A DNA stretch of 64,000 bases from Leptospira perdikensis (GCF_004769575.1 NZ_RQGA01000003.1:620001-684000); one strand, 5' to 3'. Positions 8,523 to 18,545 are shown, counted from the stretch's first letter. The notes: a model not told the origin generated them from the sequence alone. Made by a program: numbers and translations.

Positions 8523-10124
8523 ATGGAAAGAATCATCTCCAAAACAAACCCTAATACATCCGAATTTGTTGCCAATCGTACGGCTTATTTGGAAACTATA
8601 GTTCCTATTCGTAAAATTATCGATAATGTAAAGTTAGGTGGCGGGAAAAAAGCTCTCGAAAAACATAAATCGCGAGGGAAACTAACGGCAAGGGAACGTA
8701 TTGCCGAACTCATCGACGCAGAAACAGAGTTTATGGAAATTTGTGGTCTTGCAGGAGAGGGTGTTTATCCTGATCCAGTTCCTTCTGCAGGAATCATCAC
8801 TGGGATTGGAAAGGTGGAAGGAGTGGACTGTATGATTGTTGCCAATGATGCAACGGTCAAAGGCGGAACTTACTATCCACTCACAGTCAAAAAACATGTT
8901 CGGGCCCAGGAGATTGCGGAAACCAATTCTCTTCCTTGTATTTATTTGGTGGATTCTGGTGGGGCATTTTTACCCATGCAGGATGAAGTATTCCCAGACA
9001 AAGACCACTTCGGTAGAATTTTTTTCAATCAAGCTAGGATGAGTGCCAAAGGGATTTCCCAGATAGCGGTTGTTATGGGGTCTTGCACTGCCGGTGGGGC
9101 ATATATACCTGCTATGTCCGATGAATCTGTAATTGTTAAAGGAAATGGTACTATCTTTCTTGGTGGTCCACCACTTGTCAAAGCTGCTACAGGAGAAGTG
9201 GTCACTGGTGAAGAGTTAGGTGGGGCTGATGTCCACTGCCGTGTTTCTGGAGTGACGGATCATTATGCAGAAGATGATTTTCATGCTTTAGAGATCACTC
9301 GTTCTATTGTTAAAAATCTAAATTCAAAAAAAGAAACCCTTCCCAAAGAAACAGAAGAACCTTTATATCCTGCAGAAGAAATTTATGGAATCATTGAACG
9401 TGATTCTCGTAAATCTTATGATCCCAGAGAGATCATTGCACGGATTGTAGATGGTTCCAGGTTTCATGAATTCAAAAGATTGTATGCGACAACTATAGTA
9501 ACTGGATTTGCCGAAGTGTATGGATATCCTGTTGGAATCATTGCCAATCATGGAGTTTTATTTTCCGAATCTGCACTCAAAGCTTCCCATTTTATCGAAC
9601 TTTGTGACCAAAGAAGAATCCCTCTTTTATTCCTCCAAAACATCACTGGGTTTATGGTGGGAAAAAAATACGAAAACAATGGAATTGCACGTGACGGAGC
9701 CAAGATGGTGAATGCAGTTTCAACGACTACCGTTCCTAAACTAACGATAGTTACTGGTGGTTCCTATGGTGCAGGAAACTATGGAATGTGTGGCCGTGCC
9801 TTTGCTCCCGAATTTTTATGGATGTGGCCCAATGCTCGGATCTCTGTCATGGGGGGAGAACAAGCTGCCAATGTACTTTGGACTGTGAAAAAAGACCAAA
9901 AAGAAGCGGCGGGAGAGGTTATTTCCGAAGATGAAGAAACCGTTTTTAAAAAACCAATTTTAGAAGATTATGAGAAAAAGTCATCGGCTGTTTATAGTTC
10001 GGCTCGCCTTTGGGATGATGGGATCATTGATCCTGCTGAGACTCGGAAAGTTTTAGGAAGGGCTTTGTCAATTCTCAGTCAAAGGAAAGAAGAAAGAAAA
10101 CCATTCGGTGTCTTTCGAATGTAA
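8523..10124 (+). CDS. mccB: Methylcrotonyl-CoA carboxylase beta (carboxyltransferase) subunit
   Basis: 533 residues, the normal length for MccB. Both crotonase-fold halves are visible: [10 protein letters not shown] and [16 protein letters not shown] in the N-terminal half, and [30 protein letters not shown] and [16 protein letters not shown] in the C-terminal half. The last three stretches match the MCC beta subunit more closely than propionyl- or acetyl-CoA carboxylase. It transfers carboxyl from biotin to 3-methylcrotonyl-CoA in leucine breakdown. The biotin carboxylase and biotin carrier genes that should partner it are about 35 kb away at 45643-47605. It starts one base after the hydrolase gene. 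Geranyl-CoA carboxylase is a less likely alternative. Confidence 0.88.
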   Translation: MERIISKTNPNTSEFVANRTAYLETIVPIRKIIDNVKLGGGKKALEKHKSRGKLTARERIAELIDAETEFMEICGLAGEGVYPDPVPSAGIITGIGKVEGVDCMIVANDATVKGGTYYPLTVKKHVRAQEIAETNSLPCIYLVDSGGAFLPMQDEVFPDKDHFGRIFFNQARMSAKGISQIAVVMGSCTAGGAYIPAMSDESVIVKGNGTIFLGGPPLVKAATGEVVTGEELGGADVHCRVSGVTDHYAEDDFHALEITRSIVKNLNSKKETLPKETEEPLYPAEEIYGIIERDSRKSYDPREIIARIVDGSRFHEFKRLYATTIVTGFAEVYGYPVGIIANHGVLFSESALKASHFIELCDQRRIPLLFLQNITGFMVGKKYENNGIARDGAKMVNAVSTTTVPKLTIVTGGSYGAGNYGMCGRAFAPEFLWMWPNARISVMGGEQAANVLWTVKKDQKEAAGEVISEDEETVFKKPILEDYEKKSSAVYSSARLWDDGIIDPAETRKVLGRALSILSQRKEERKPFGVFRM

Positions 10125-10168
10125 TTTTTTGTCTTTTCATTTCCTTTTGGGATGCAAACTAACTACAA

Positions 10169-10525
10169 ATGGTAATTCTCGAGAAGTCATCTAATCAAGT
10201 CGCAATCATATCCATTGAAGGCGAGGTTGATTTGTACAATGCAAAAGAATTGAAAGACATTCTAGATGACAAAATGCACAAACAACAATACGAAATTGTA
10301 GTGAATTTGGAAAAGGTTCCTTTTATGGATAGTTCCGGAATTGGAACTTTGGTGACCGCCATGTATAAACTAAAAAAATACCATGGAAATTTAAAAGTAT
10401 GTAGTGTACATGGATCGGTGGCAAAGGTATTCAAACTTACTGGAATGGAAAGCCATTTAGAAGTGTTTGATACAGAAGAAAATGCTGTCCTTTCACTGGT
10501 CAAAGAACGAGAATCTGCCGAATAA
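10169..10525 (+). CDS. Anti-sigma factor antagonist (STAS domain)
   Basis: 118 residues forming a single STAS domain: IISIEGEVDLYNAKELKD at the start, then VPFMDSSGIGTLV with the phosphorylatable serine of the SpoIIAA/RsbV family (DSSG). It probably binds or releases an anti-sigma kinase in a partner-switching pathway. SpoIIE-type PP2C phosphatases that could dephosphorylate such a protein are encoded at 21681-22964 and 52621-54549, but no RsbW-like kinase is in the window. It sits 44 bases after mccB. No clear ribosome binding site is visible. Confidence 0.9.
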   Translation: MVILEKSSNQVAIISIEGEVDLYNAKELKDILDDKMHKQQYEIVVNLEKVPFMDSSGIGTLVTAMYKLKKYHGNLKVCSVHGSVAKVFKLTGMESHLEVFDTEENAVLSLVKERESAE

Positions 10526-10571
10526 CTAAAGTTTTGTCCCCTTGTTCGGAAAAACTTTTTAACCGATAGGG

Positions 10572-11129
10572 TTATGGAAGTTGTAAACCGGCTTTCACTG
10601 TTTCCATCACATCCTTTCCTTCTAATATCTCCAAAATATACAATACAAATTCAAATGCAGAACCGGGGCCAACGCTCGTATAAATATGGTTATGTGATTC
10701 GATTCTTTGGCCTGTATATTTTCCTCCTTTTCCTTTAGCTAAATCTAAGGAAGTTGGGAATGCGGTAAAGGGATCATCTCCTGTAATGATGTCTAAGTTA
10801 CGTAGTACGTTAGGTGCAGCACAGATGGCACCAATGAGTTTTTTCTCTGATTGAAAGGAATTTAGAATTTTACTAATCTCTGGATCTTTCATCAATTGTT
10901 TACTTCCTTCTAAACCACCAGGAAGTAAGATGGCATCAAACTCTGCCGGTATGATTTCGGAAAAAACTTTATCAGCTAAGTGCAGAGTTTTTCTCGAAGC
11001 GAGGATGGGGTCTTTTGATTTTCCAGCGGAAACAACTTCCACATTCCCTCTTCTCAAAACATCAATGAGGATGATGGCTTCCATTTCTTCAAAGCCTGTG
11101 CAGAGCGGAATCAAAACTCGTTTTGCCAT
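10572..11129 (-). CDS. DJ-1/PfpI family protein
   Basis: 185 residues. The N-terminus AKRVLIPLCTGFEEMEAI carries the conserved Glu, ILLPGGLEGSKQL is the glycine loop, and IGAICAAPNVL is the nucleophile elbow with the reactive Cys. These features match DJ-1/YajL-type proteins (glyoxalase III, protein or nucleotide deglycase or chaperone activities have been claimed for the family). Length is normal. It is monocistronic, convergent with the STAS gene and divergent from the HtrA gene. The substrate cannot be read from sequence. Confidence 0.9.
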   Translation of the reverse strand: MAKRVLIPLCTGFEEMEAIILIDVLRRGNVEVVSAGKSKDPILASRKTLHLADKVFSEIIPAEFDAILLPGGLEGSKQLMKDPEISKILNSFQSEKKLIGAICAAPNVLRNLDIITGDDPFTAFPTSLDLAKGKGGKYTGQRIESHNHIYTSVGPGSAFEFVLYILEILEGKDVMETVKAGLQLP

Positions 11130-11246
11130 ACTATGACTAGTTTGGTTTAAAACAAATTGTTCAAGTTTTTTTGTAAAAAAACGATCCCAAGAAATGAGAA
11201 CTTTCCTGGAACTCTGGGGGTCTTATATAGTAGGAGAGATAGTTAA

Positions 11247-12422
11247 TTGTCTATGATTGATAAAAAAACGAATCCTTTGCGTTACCTTGCCATTGCTTTT
11301 AGTTTTTTACTTTTGGGAACATTTTTGTCACCCATCCTCACTTGCGGAAATTCTTCCGAAAATCCTCTGCAGTTAAAAGCGGATGGAAGTGATAAATTGT
11401 CCCCGGCACAAACACAGGCTGTGGCTTTGGAAGATGCCTTCCAAGAAGTATTTGATAAAGTGTCCCCCAGTGTGGTTTCGATTGCCACAGAAAGGACAGT
11501 AAATGTCCAACAACATCCATTTTCGGGTGATCCTTATTTTGATCATTTTTTTGGACGCCCAGGTGGCGGCTCAGGTCGTGTGATGAAACAAAAACAAACC
11601 GGTCTTGGTTCTGGAATCGTTCTCAATGAAGATGGTTATATTATGACCAACCACCATGTGATCAAAGACATGGACAAACTCACAGTGAAGTTTAAGAACC
11701 AAAAAACCTTTGAAGCAAAAGTAATTGGTTCTGATGAAACCATGGACATCGCCTTACTTAAGATAGATGCCCCTAAGGGAACACTTCGTCCGATTGTTCT
11801 TGCCGATTCCAATAAAGTAAAAGTAGGAAACTGGGCCATTGCCATTGGAGCCCCACTTGGTTTTGAACATTCCTTTACTGTAGGAGTTGTTTCCGCCGTA
11901 CAACGTGGGGGGATCGATTCTTCAGGTCTTTCTTATATCCAAACAGACGCTGCGATCAACCAAGGAAATAGTGGAGGTCCACTTCTCAACATCCGAGGTG
12001 AAGTGATTGGGATCAATCGTATGATTGCCTCTCAGTCTGGTGGGTCTGTGGGAATTGGATTTACCATTCCGATCAATGAAGCACGTAGAGTGGCAGAAGA
12101 GATCAAAACAAATGGAAAAGTCACTCGCCCTTGGATTGGTGTCGGTCTTGATGCAGTCAACGAAGAGGATATCGAACAATTAAAGTTGAAAGACAACAAG
12201 GGTGCTATTGTTCGTCAAATCATGAAAGGATCTCCTGCGGACAAAGCAGGTTTGAAACTCTTTGATGTCATTATCGAAATGGGTGGAAAAGAAATCCAAA
12301 CACCGGAAGAACTCATCGGGTTTGTAAGATCTTCCAAAATTGGAAAACGAATTGAGATAAAAATCATTCGAAATAAAAATGAAATCTTGACTTCCATCAC
12401 TCCGGAGCAGAAACCAAATTGA
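11247..12422 (+). CDS. degQ: HtrA/DegQ-family serine protease (Do-like)
   Basis: 391 residues. An N-terminal hydrophobic segment ends LTCGN, a possible spirochaetal lipobox. The trypsin-like domain shows the catalytic triad: His in [10 protein letters not shown], Asp in MDIALLKID, Ser in GNSGGPL. One C-terminal PDZ domain ([18 protein letters not shown]) follows; one PDZ rather than two resembles DegS or short DegQ. It degrades or refolds misfolded periplasmic proteins. Start choice: TTG at 11247 has GGAGAG eight bases upstream, while the in-frame ATG at 11253 would be 14 bases away, so TTG is preferred. RuvB starts one base after its stop. Confidence 0.93.
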   Translation: MSMIDKKTNPLRYLAIAFSFLLLGTFLSPILTCGNSSENPLQLKADGSDKLSPAQTQAVALEDAFQEVFDKVSPSVVSIATERTVNVQQHPFSGDPYFDHFFGRPGGGSGRVMKQKQTGLGSGIVLNEDGYIMTNHHVIKDMDKLTVKFKNQKTFEAKVIGSDETMDIALLKIDAPKGTLRPIVLADSNKVKVGNWAIAIGAPLGFEHSFTVGVVSAVQRGGIDSSGLSYIQTDAAINQGNSGGPLLNIRGEVIGINRMIASQSGGSVGIGFTIPINEARRVAEEIKTNGKVTRPWIGVGLDAVNEEDIEQLKLKDNKGAIVRQIMKGSPADKAGLKLFDVIIEMGGKEIQTPEELIGFVRSSKIGKRIEIKIIRNKNEILTSITPEQKPN

Positions 12423-12423
12423 G

Positions 12424-13449
12424 GTGAGTTTAAGAGAAGATTGGATCCAACCGGGCGAAGATGAACCTAGCCTTCGCCCCACAAAATTATCCGAATTTAT
12501 CGGACAAAAAGAGGTATTGGCCAATCTTTCGGTTTACGTGGAGGCGGCTCGTAAACGTAAGAGCCCCCTCGACCATGTCTTGATTTCGGGCCCTCCTGGC
12601 CTTGGGAAAACCACACTCGCCAATATCATTGCCAATGAACTTGCGGTGGCCTTCACACCCACCTCGGCTCCTGCCATCTCCAAGGGTGCGGATCTTGTTC
12701 GGTTCCTAACCTTACTCAAAACCAACGAAGTACTTTTTATCGACGAAATTCACGGCTTTATCAAAAAACAGGAAGAATTACTCTATCCTGCCATGGAGAA
12801 TTTCTTTGTGGATCTTGTTGTCGGCGAAGGAGTCACTGCCAATGCCCTCCAAATCCAACTCCAGCCGTTTACCCTAGTCGGTGCTACGACTCGTTCTGGT
12901 CTTGTCAGTGAACCCTTAAAGACAAGATTTGGAATCCATCTCAAACTTGATTTTTATACCGATGGGGAGATGCAAATCATCGTGGATCGTTCGGCCAAAC
13001 TTCTGGGTGTAGCCCTCGGCGAAGGGGTGGCCTTTGAGATTGGAAAACGAAGCCGAAAAACTCCAAGGATCGCCAACCATCTTTTAAAACGTGTTCGTGA
13101 TTTTGCTGAAGTTCGAAATGAAACATCTGTTAGTTTAGATACTTGTCGTTTTGCTTTTGAAAGAATGGGGGTAGACCATTTGGGGCTCGATGCCGTGGAT
13201 CGCCAAATTTTGGACATCCTCATCAACCGTTACGGTGGTGGCCCTGTCGGAATCAAACCCATTGCCGTGGTTCTCGGAGAAGAGGAAAGGACTTTGGAAG
13301 ACACATACGAGCCATTCCTAGTCCGAGTGGGGCTTGTGGACCGTACTCCGCAGGGCCGAGTGGCTACGAAAAAGGCTTACGAACATTTAGGAATTGTGTA
13401 TACTGGAAATACCGGGGAAAATCGCGAAAATGGCCCAACTCTCTTTTGA
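12424..13449 (+). CDS. ruvB: Holliday junction branch migration DNA helicase RuvB
   Basis: 341 residues, normal length. RuvB signatures are [12 protein letters not shown], Walker [12 protein letters not shown], Walker B VLFIDEIH, sensor [13 protein letters not shown] with the arginine finger, and the C-terminal winged helix ending with [17 protein letters not shown]. It drives RuvA-dependent branch migration during recombinational repair. It starts with GTG one base after the htrA stop and overlaps the next gene; ruvA and ruvC are not in the window. No SOS-type operator was recognised upstream. Confidence 0.97.
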   Translation: MSLREDWIQPGEDEPSLRPTKLSEFIGQKEVLANLSVYVEAARKRKSPLDHVLISGPPGLGKTTLANIIANELAVAFTPTSAPAISKGADLVRFLTLLKTNEVLFIDEIHGFIKKQEELLYPAMENFFVDLVVGEGVTANALQIQLQPFTLVGATTRSGLVSEPLKTRFGIHLKLDFYTDGEMQIIVDRSAKLLGVALGEGVAFEIGKRSRKTPRIANHLLKRVRDFAEVRNETSVSLDTCRFAFERMGVDHLGLDAVDRQILDILINRYGGGPVGIKPIAVVLGEEERTLEDTYEPFLVRVGLVDRTPQGRVATKKAYEHLGIVYTGNTGENRENGPTLF

Positions 13450-14347
13450 TTTCCGATTGCCTGAAAAGGAAGAAGGGGAACGCAGATTTTTCTTTGCTTT
13501 CACCTTTGTCATCCTCATATCCTCATTGGTTCTGGCACATCTCATCACAAGAAATATGCTCTGGAAGATGTTGGCAGAAGAACAAGCTTCGGAAATGTTA
13601 GGACCGAAAGAACAAGAAAAAATTTACGAAGTTCTCGTCGAACAACAGTTCATCAATCCGGACAAAAAGGATGAGTACAAAGCTCTCTCTAACAAAGATT
13701 CATCGGGTGGTGGTGGCCTTACCGAAAAACAAGGATTTCATACACTCACCCAGTTTCGTGAATTCATCATGGGAAGTTCTGCTTCCACTCCGAGTAAAGC
13801 CCAACCCAAATCAGAACAATCCAAAGAAGAAGAACTTTTTGAAGTAGGGATTTTTAAAGCAGATCCTAAAAGTAATTCTAATTCAGAAGAAAGTCCAAAC
13901 CAGTCCGCAAGTGCGGGACAGATGACAAAAATTCCTTTTAACTATAGATTCCAACAGGATTTTTTGTTTCGATGGGACGGAGCAAAGGCTCTCACAATTC
14001 CCACCAAACAATTGGCAGGTTATTATTATTTTAAAAACATGTTGAAACGAATTGAAGAATCTTTTGCTCCTCCTGGTGGTGGAAACTACGCTTACCGAGA
14101 TATGGCAGGTGTTGTAGCAAGAGAAGGAATCAAAGAAGGGGAAACAAAAGTTTTATTTATGTTAAGTGAACAAGGCCAAGTTTTGGATGTTCGTTTGGTG
14201 TCTTCACAAGGTCAAGTGGTAGTGGACCAAGCATGTATGGATTCCATTCGAGGACAAAACTTTGGCCCGGTACCAGAAGAAGTGAAATCCAAAGGACTTA
14301 TCTTTGGAATCAACTTTATCTTTCCCGGCATTCGTTATTATCGTTAG
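13430..14347 (+). CDS. TonB C-terminal-like membrane-anchored protein
   Basis: About 305 residues from the ATG at 13430 ([10 protein letters not shown]). A longer in-frame ATG at 13394 lies deeper inside ruvB and is less likely. One transmembrane segment at about residues 18-38 is followed by a Ser/Glu/Lys-rich periplasmic linker. A C-terminal domain, with [19 protein letters not shown] and [14 protein letters not shown], fits the TonB C-terminal fold that contacts outer-membrane receptors. No ExbB/ExbD or TonB-dependent receptor is adjacent, so it may be an orphan energy transducer or an envelope structural protein. The start overlaps the end of ruvB by 20 bases. Confidence 0.75.
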   Translation: MAQLSFDFRLPEKEEGERRFFFAFTFVILISSLVLAHLITRNMLWKMLAEEQASEMLGPKEQEKIYEVLVEQQFINPDKKDEYKALSNKDSSGGGGLTEKQGFHTLTQFREFIMGSSASTPSKAQPKSEQSKEEELFEVGIFKADPKSNSNSEESPNQSASAGQMTKIPFNYRFQQDFLFRWDGAKALTIPTKQLAGYYYFKNMLKRIEESFAPPGGGNYAYRDMAGVVAREGIKEGETKVLFMLSEQGQVLDVRLVSSQGQVVVDQACMDSIRGQNFGPVPEEVKSKGLIFGINFIFPGIRYYR

Positions 14348-14350
14348 TTG

Positions 14351-14662
14351 TTAATCAGTCGCTAAAGTACATCCATACTCTTTTGAGAGATATTTTGTAG
14401 TATTGGTTCGACCAAGTCCCTTCACTGTTACCGACTTGTTTTCCTTATCTAGTTTGAATTCGCTGATGGGAACCCACTGGCGAGCAAAGTCATGGCACTG
14501 TTCTTCCGAAAGTTCCATCACAAAGTAACAACTACAATATTCTTTCGAATAAAAACTAGAGATGATGGATGGAAAACTGGATAGATGTTTCCAGTTCCAT
14601 TGAGCCCAAAACAAAATAAATAAAAACAATAAAGAAAGGATAACAGAAATTTTTCTTTTCAT
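14351..14662 (-). CDS. Small membrane-anchored or secreted hypothetical protein
   Basis: 103 residues. The N-terminus has an uncleaved-looking hydrophobic helix (ISVILSLLFLFILFWAQW), followed by a short extracytoplasmic domain with three close cysteines (EYCSCYFVMELSEEQC) and a fourth near the C-terminus (YGCTLATD), suggesting disulfides. It lies four bases downstream of the serine hydrolase on the same strand, so the two are likely co-transcribed and both act outside the inner membrane. I do not recognise the family. Confidence 0.7.
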   Translation of the reverse strand: MKRKISVILSLLFLFILFWAQWNWKHLSSFPSIISSFYSKEYCSCYFVMELSEEQCHDFARQWVPISEFKLDKENKSVTVKGLGRTNTTKYLSKEYGCTLATD

Positions 14663-14666
14663 AAGG

Positions 14667-15848
14667 TTACCGAATTACAGACTCTTTTACTAATTTTAAA
14701 AAATCATTTTTGATAAACGCTTTTTCGCGATCATCTCCAAACCGAACAATGATTAGGTCTAGACTTGGAATCACATATAACATTTGTCCCCAATGTCCAA
14801 GACCAGCAAAGGTATCTTTGGGTGCATCGGGCCAAGGTTCGTGGATTCCTCTTTCGGGGACTCCCGTGTTGGCATACCAGTGTGCCGTATAATTGTCTTC
14901 AGCTAAATCTTCTGAGTAAGGGGTCGATTTGTATCCAGGAGCAGGAGTTCGAGTAAACTGCACCCATCCTTCAGGTAACAAACGTTCGCCGTTCCAAATT
15001 CCATCGTTTAAATATAAATAACCGATTTTTGCTAAGTCTTTGGCAGTCATATACAAATAGGAAGATCCAACGTAAGTCCCTGAACCATCTCGTTCAAAGG
15101 TTACATTTGTGATTCCGAGAGGTTTAAAAATTTTTTCGAAAGGGAGTTTGTCGTATTCTTCAGCACCATATACTTTTTTCAGAATGGCGGAGAGGATATT
15201 GGTATCACAACTTGAATAATAAACTTGGGTTCCGGGTTCTGAACGAATCGGAAGGCCTGCACAAAAGGAACCCATATCTTTGCGGCCTCTGGTATATAAC
15301 ATGGCAATTACCGAAGACTTTAATGGACCACTTTCATATCCTTCTTCTGCTGCAAGCCCTGAAGACATATTGAGAAGGTGCCGGATGGTGATTTTTTTAT
15401 GGGCTTCATCACGACTTAAGGGTTCATAATGATAATAACCAGGATCATCTAATTTAACTAGGCCTTGTTTGACTGCAATTCCATACATGGTTTGCAAAAT
15501 ACTTTTGGATACAGACCAAGTTAAATGGACTTTATCTTCAGAGAAATTTCTTGCATACTTTTCATAAATGAGTTTCCCATTTCTTAAGATAACAAGGGAA
15601 TCCGTTCGTCTTCCTTTTCTGTCAGTTTCATCTCCCGTTCGAGTGAAGGCATACTCTTCAACTAATTTAAGTTTATCGGAAGATACACCAACTGATTCAG
15701 GGGACACTACTTTCCAGGTAGGGTTAGGCCATTCTGGTTTCAATCGAGGCTTCAGTGTATTGACTTCTGGTTCTCCTCCGAAGGGAGAGAGGTCTTTGCC
15801 ACATTGGATACAAAAGAGTAAAATGATAAAGATCAGACTTTGTTTCAT
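14667..15848 (-). CDS. Beta-lactamase-family serine hydrolase, probable lipoprotein
   Basis: 393 residues. The N-terminus is a lipoprotein signal ending LLFCIQC. The class C beta-lactamase/esterase fold is shown by the SxxK nucleophile motif SVSKSIL (about residue 133), the YSSCDTN loop in the YxN position, and GHWGQM in the KTG/HxG position. The fold is used by esterases, D-aminopeptidases and transpeptidases as well as beta-lactamases; the sequence resembles the 6-aminohexanoate-dimer hydrolase/esterase group (HLTWSVSKS). The true substrate is unknown. It is followed by the small cysteine-rich protein gene four bases downstream. Confidence 0.85.
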   Translation of the reverse strand: MKQSLIFIILLFCIQCGKDLSPFGGEPEVNTLKPRLKPEWPNPTWKVVSPESVGVSSDKLKLVEEYAFTRTGDETDRKGRRTDSLVILRNGKLIYEKYARNFSEDKVHLTWSVSKSILQTMYGIAVKQGLVKLDDPGYYHYEPLSRDEAHKKITIRHLLNMSSGLAAEEGYESGPLKSSVIAMLYTRGRKDMGSFCAGLPIRSEPGTQVYYSSCDTNILSAILKKVYGAEEYDKLPFEKIFKPLGITNVTFERDGSGTYVGSSYLYMTAKDLAKIGYLYLNDGIWNGERLLPEGWVQFTRTPAPGYKSTPYSEDLAEDNYTAHWYANTGVPERGIHEPWPDAPKDTFAGLGHWGQMLYVIPSLDLIIVRFGDDREKAFIKNDFLKLVKESVIR

Positions 15849-15921
15849 AGAATTCCTGATTCAGATTCGTTTCAGAATTCTATGCGAGTCTTACTGGTTT
15901 GCAAAGGAAAAAAGAAAGGGA

Positions 15922-16335
15922 TTATGCTTTTTCTGCGTACCCCTTTAGTTTTTGTACCATGGAAAAGAGCCCGTTCCTTCTTGAGATAGAAAGAAATTTT
16001 GCAAGACCTACTTCTTCTATAAAGTTAAGTGAGGCATCCGCTATATCTTTCGGAGATTGTCCCGAAAACACGCGTATCAGGATGGCAATCAGTCCTTTTG
16101 TGAGAGCGGTGTCACTATCGGCATCAAACTCTAACCTTCCTGCTTCCAGTTTTGGTGCGACCCAAACTCTTGATTGGCAACCAGGGACTATATATTCTTC
16201 TGTTCTTTTTTCATCGGGATAGGGAGGAAGTTCTTCACCTAACTCAATTAAATATTGAAACTTCTCTTCCCAATCCGTAAGGTCTGAGAATTCGGCTATG
16301 ATTTCTTTTTGAATTTCCTCAATAGACTTACTCAT
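15922..16335 (-). CDS. sufE: SufE-family cysteine desulfurase activator
   Basis: 137 residues from the ATG at 16335 (an ATG three codons upstream is also open). WEEKFQYLIELGEELP and the Cys-containing loop VPGCQSRVWV are diagnostic for SufE, with that Cys accepting persulfide sulfur from SufS. The protein then passes sulfur to the SufBCD scaffold for Fe-S assembly. No suf operon is nearby. The start overlaps the end of the preceding lipoprotein gene by eight bases. Confidence 0.93.
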   Translation of the reverse strand: MSKSIEEIQKEIIAEFSDLTDWEEKFQYLIELGEELPPYPDEKRTEEYIVPGCQSRVWVAPKLEAGRLEFDADSDTALTKGLIAILIRVFSGQSPKDIADASLNFIEEVGLAKFLSISRRNGLFSMVQKLKGYAEKA

Positions 16336-16753
16336 GTTTGGCATCCGGAGTTGGGATCTCTACAAACTTATCTTTTTTTCTCATATAGAATTTGTTAAAG
16401 TTTGCTGTAGTTAGGTTCTTTAGTTCCACACGATTCACTGTGGAAACTGTGAGTTCATACAACTCATCATTGGACTTAAAAAAATAATCCATCCGTAATT
16501 TTTCTTCCAAAACATATTCTACGTCGTTCCAAATTAATTTTTTGGATTCGAAGTCTACATACAAACATTCTGGAGGTTTGGTGAGCACATAACAAAACTC
16601 ACCGGCCTTAGGAACTCCCTTATAAAACAGCCCACAGTGAAAAAAAGATAATGATATAAATAGAAAACCAAAAATCCACTTAATCCTAATTTTAATGTTT
16701 TGATTCACCATTGAATCGAATGAAGTTGTTTTTACGGATCTAAAACCAATCAT
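16328..16753 (-). CDS. Putative lipoprotein, hypothetical
   Basis: 141 residues, or 127 if translation starts at the internal ATG at 16711. Hydrophobic signal WIFGFLFISLSFFHC ends in a spirochaete-type lipobox. The mature part is short, with two cysteines and no recognised domain. The first ATG overlaps the stop of the preceding TPR-like gene in an ATGA junction, which supports coupled translation. Probably anchored in an envelope membrane by its lipid. Confidence 0.65.
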   Translation of the reverse strand: MIGFRSVKTTSFDSMVNQNIKIRIKWIFGFLFISLSFFHCGLFYKGVPKAGEFCYVLTKPPECLYVDFESKKLIWNDVEYVLEEKLRMDYFFKSNDELYELTVSTVNRVELKNLTTANFNKFYMRKKDKFVEIPTPDAKHE

Positions 16754-17766
16754 TCTTTTTTTTCCGGAGTTAGATCTAGTTTGGTTTTGGCTCCCGGTTT
16801 TTCCACAATCATCTTTGCTATGAGGAGGGGAATCTCCGGATTCTTTTTACCCGAAGAAAGGTAAAATTCTTCCAATAGATCAATTCCTTTTTGGGAAAGA
16901 TTTTGTAAGTGGAAAATCGTTGCTTCCGTGATGATTGAAGTTTCTGTGATACGATCCGGATTGTTTGACTTTGCTTGTCTAAGAAGTGACAATGCTCCCA
17001 CATAATCTTTTTTATAATACTTACCGAGGCCACGTAAAAAATTCTCTTCTCTTGGTGTGAATTGGATGCCAGCTTTGTAAGTGGGGTCTTTTGTTATGGT
17101 AATGAGTTTATCAAGGCCACTTGCATCACCAGCTAACATTGTATTGAAGGTAAGTAGCCAAATATAAACGGTTTGGAACTCTGGAGAAAGTTTAGAACGA
17201 TCCAAATTTCCATATTCATTAATCAAAACTTGCGGTCGTTTGACATGGCGGTGTGTTTCCCCAAGGAATAACAATACTTTGTTGTTTTCCCAATCAGAAA
17301 ATGGAGAAGAGGAAAAGGATTCGGCAGTCCTTGCATTCCAAAATACAGAATCCAATGTAGAATCTGCAAGAACTGAGGTGCCAATAAAATCTTGGAACTC
17401 GGATCCTAAATGTAAAATTAAACTATCGTGGTCAAAATAAATTCCAATTCGATATAAATTCCAAAATAAACTGCGAGCAATCAAATGGAAAGCAACGGGA
17501 TCTGTAGGATCTTTTTCGGAATAGGTGGTGGCAATTGATTGGAAGTCTTCGATATCTTTTTCTTTCAGATTTCCCGATTTCCAGAGTTCGATTGTTTTTT
17601 CTTTGGTTTTTTCTGCTCTAACACTTTGGTCTTTCGCAAAAAGAAAATAAATTTCTTTTCTATAGGTAAACCCTAACACGGACAGACCAAGCGCTAAAAC
17701 CAATAGAAATAGCGGTGTCTTTGATTTCTTCTTTCTGTGCGGTTCGTACCGGGAGTAAATCGCCAT
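16750..17766 (-). CDS. Membrane-anchored TPR-like protein
   Basis: 338 residues from the ATG at 17766 (MAIYSRYEPHRKKK), preceded by GGGA. The frame is open 80 codons further upstream, but that extension is Ser-rich, has no domain character and is antisense to the zinc-ribbon gene at 17837-18016, so I reject it. A basic stretch and one membrane helix (LFLLVLALGLSVLGF) lie near the N-terminus. The remainder is helical repeats like tetratricopeptides (YVGALSLLRQAKSNNPDR). It probably faces the periplasm as a scaffold. It is first in the group with the lipoprotein and sufE. No partner is evident. Confidence 0.7.
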   Translation of the reverse strand: MAIYSRYEPHRKKKSKTPLFLLVLALGLSVLGFTYRKEIYFLFAKDQSVRAEKTKEKTIELWKSGNLKEKDIEDFQSIATTYSEKDPTDPVAFHLIARSLFWNLYRIGIYFDHDSLILHLGSEFQDFIGTSVLADSTLDSVFWNARTAESFSSSPFSDWENNKVLLFLGETHRHVKRPQVLINEYGNLDRSKLSPEFQTVYIWLLTFNTMLAGDASGLDKLITITKDPTYKAGIQFTPREENFLRGLGKYYKKDYVGALSLLRQAKSNNPDRITETSIITEATIFHLQNLSQKGIDLLEEFYLSSGKKNPEIPLLIAKMIVEKPGAKTKLDLTPEKKE

Positions 17767-17836
17767 CGTTGGTTCCCATTTTTTTTTGCCCTCCCCACTT
17801 GACACGGCTTTTTCTTTGTGATTTAGTGAGAAGGGT

Positions 17837-18016
17837 ATGGAAGATGACTTTTTAGATGATGACGAATTCGATGCAGATAGCCTCAACGAAGACGTCGTAA
17901 CGTATGCTTGTGAGGATTGTGACCACCGTTGGGAAGCCGAAGGGGAGGACGAATACCTCGATTCTTGGGAACTGATCTGCCCTATGTGTGGATCTGCGAA
18001 TATCACCGAACTGTAA
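17837..18016 (+). CDS. Small acidic zinc-ribbon protein (59 aa)
   Basis: A gene of 59 codons. The first 20 residues are almost all acidic (EDDFLDDDEFDAD). The rest holds two CxxC knuckles 24 residues apart (CEDCDHRW and CPMCGSANI) that would bind one zinc ion, as in FmdB/rubredoxin-like ribbons. AGAAGGG lies immediately before the ATG, a rather short spacing. The next gene starts two bases after the stop. The codon pattern and cysteine spacing support a real gene. Function unknown; DNA-, RNA- or protein-binding is possible. Confidence 0.8.
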   Translation: MEDDFLDDDEFDADSLNEDVVTYACEDCDHRWEAEGEDEYLDSWELICPMCGSANITEL

Positions 18017-18017
18017 T

Positions 18018-18545
18018 TTGACTTATTTTCAGTATATTTTTGGTTTTTTGATTCTACCGTCCCTCCTTTGGGGCGAGACCTCTGGTTTTTCGACCCTCTA
18101 TTCGGAATTCAAAAAAGGAAATTACGCGACTGTATCCAAAGGGTCCCTTCAATATTTGAACACAGTCGATGGAGAGAAAGACCCTAGGATTTTTTTCCTC
18201 TATGTTTCGACTGAGGAAAATTGGTCTCAACTGAAAACTAAGGTGGCTAAGGATGCACCACCTAACTTTAAATCATCAGTTCATTATTGGAATGCCATTT
18301 ATCTATTTATGGAACGGTCCCTTGTTTTTGGAGAGTCTGATTTACTCATTGAGTGGGGGAAAGAATTCCAAAAATCGGGGAAACAGAGTCCTAAATACAA
18401 CGATGCGATGTTATTGTATGGTCTTGGTCTTATGGATTTAAAAAACGAGTCGGAAGCAAAAAGAATTTTTTCGGAAATAGAGTCCAATTCCCCCTCCAAA
18501 CATGTGTTATCTCAGCTAGAAGAGATTAAATCTTCAGGTAAATGA
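18018..18545 (+). CDS. Secreted TPR-type hypothetical protein
   Basis: 175 residues if translation starts at the TTG at 18018 (a GTG at 17988 inside the zinc-ribbon gene is also in frame). The TTG start gives a clean signal peptide: a hydrophobic core ending LLWG before ETSG. The mature protein is helical, with a TPR-like stretch near the C-terminus (YGLGLMDLKNESEAKRIFSE). Its stop abuts the ATG of the methyltransferase gene with no gap. It is likely periplasmic. The start codon is the main uncertainty. Confidence 0.65.
   Translation: MTYFQYIFGFLILPSLLWGETSGFSTLYSEFKKGNYATVSKGSLQYLNTVDGEKDPRIFFLYVSTEENWSQLKTKVAKDAPPNFKSSVHYWNAIYLFMERSLVFGESDLLIEWGKEFQKSGKQSPKYNDAMLLYGLGLMDLKNESEAKRIFSEIESNSPSKHVLSQLEEIKSSGK

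Noticed and set aside
10526..10571. Weak AAAGTTTT/AAAACTTT stem between the STAS and DJ-1 genes
   Set aside because: The loop is long and the stem is A/T only; not convincing as a terminator.
17767..18006. N-terminal 80-codon extension of the TPR-like gene on the minus strand
   Set aside because: It is Ser-rich, lacks a domain, and is antisense to the zinc-ribbon gene at 17837-18016, which has clear coding features. The ATG at 17766 has a ribosome binding site and gives a sensible membrane-anchored protein.
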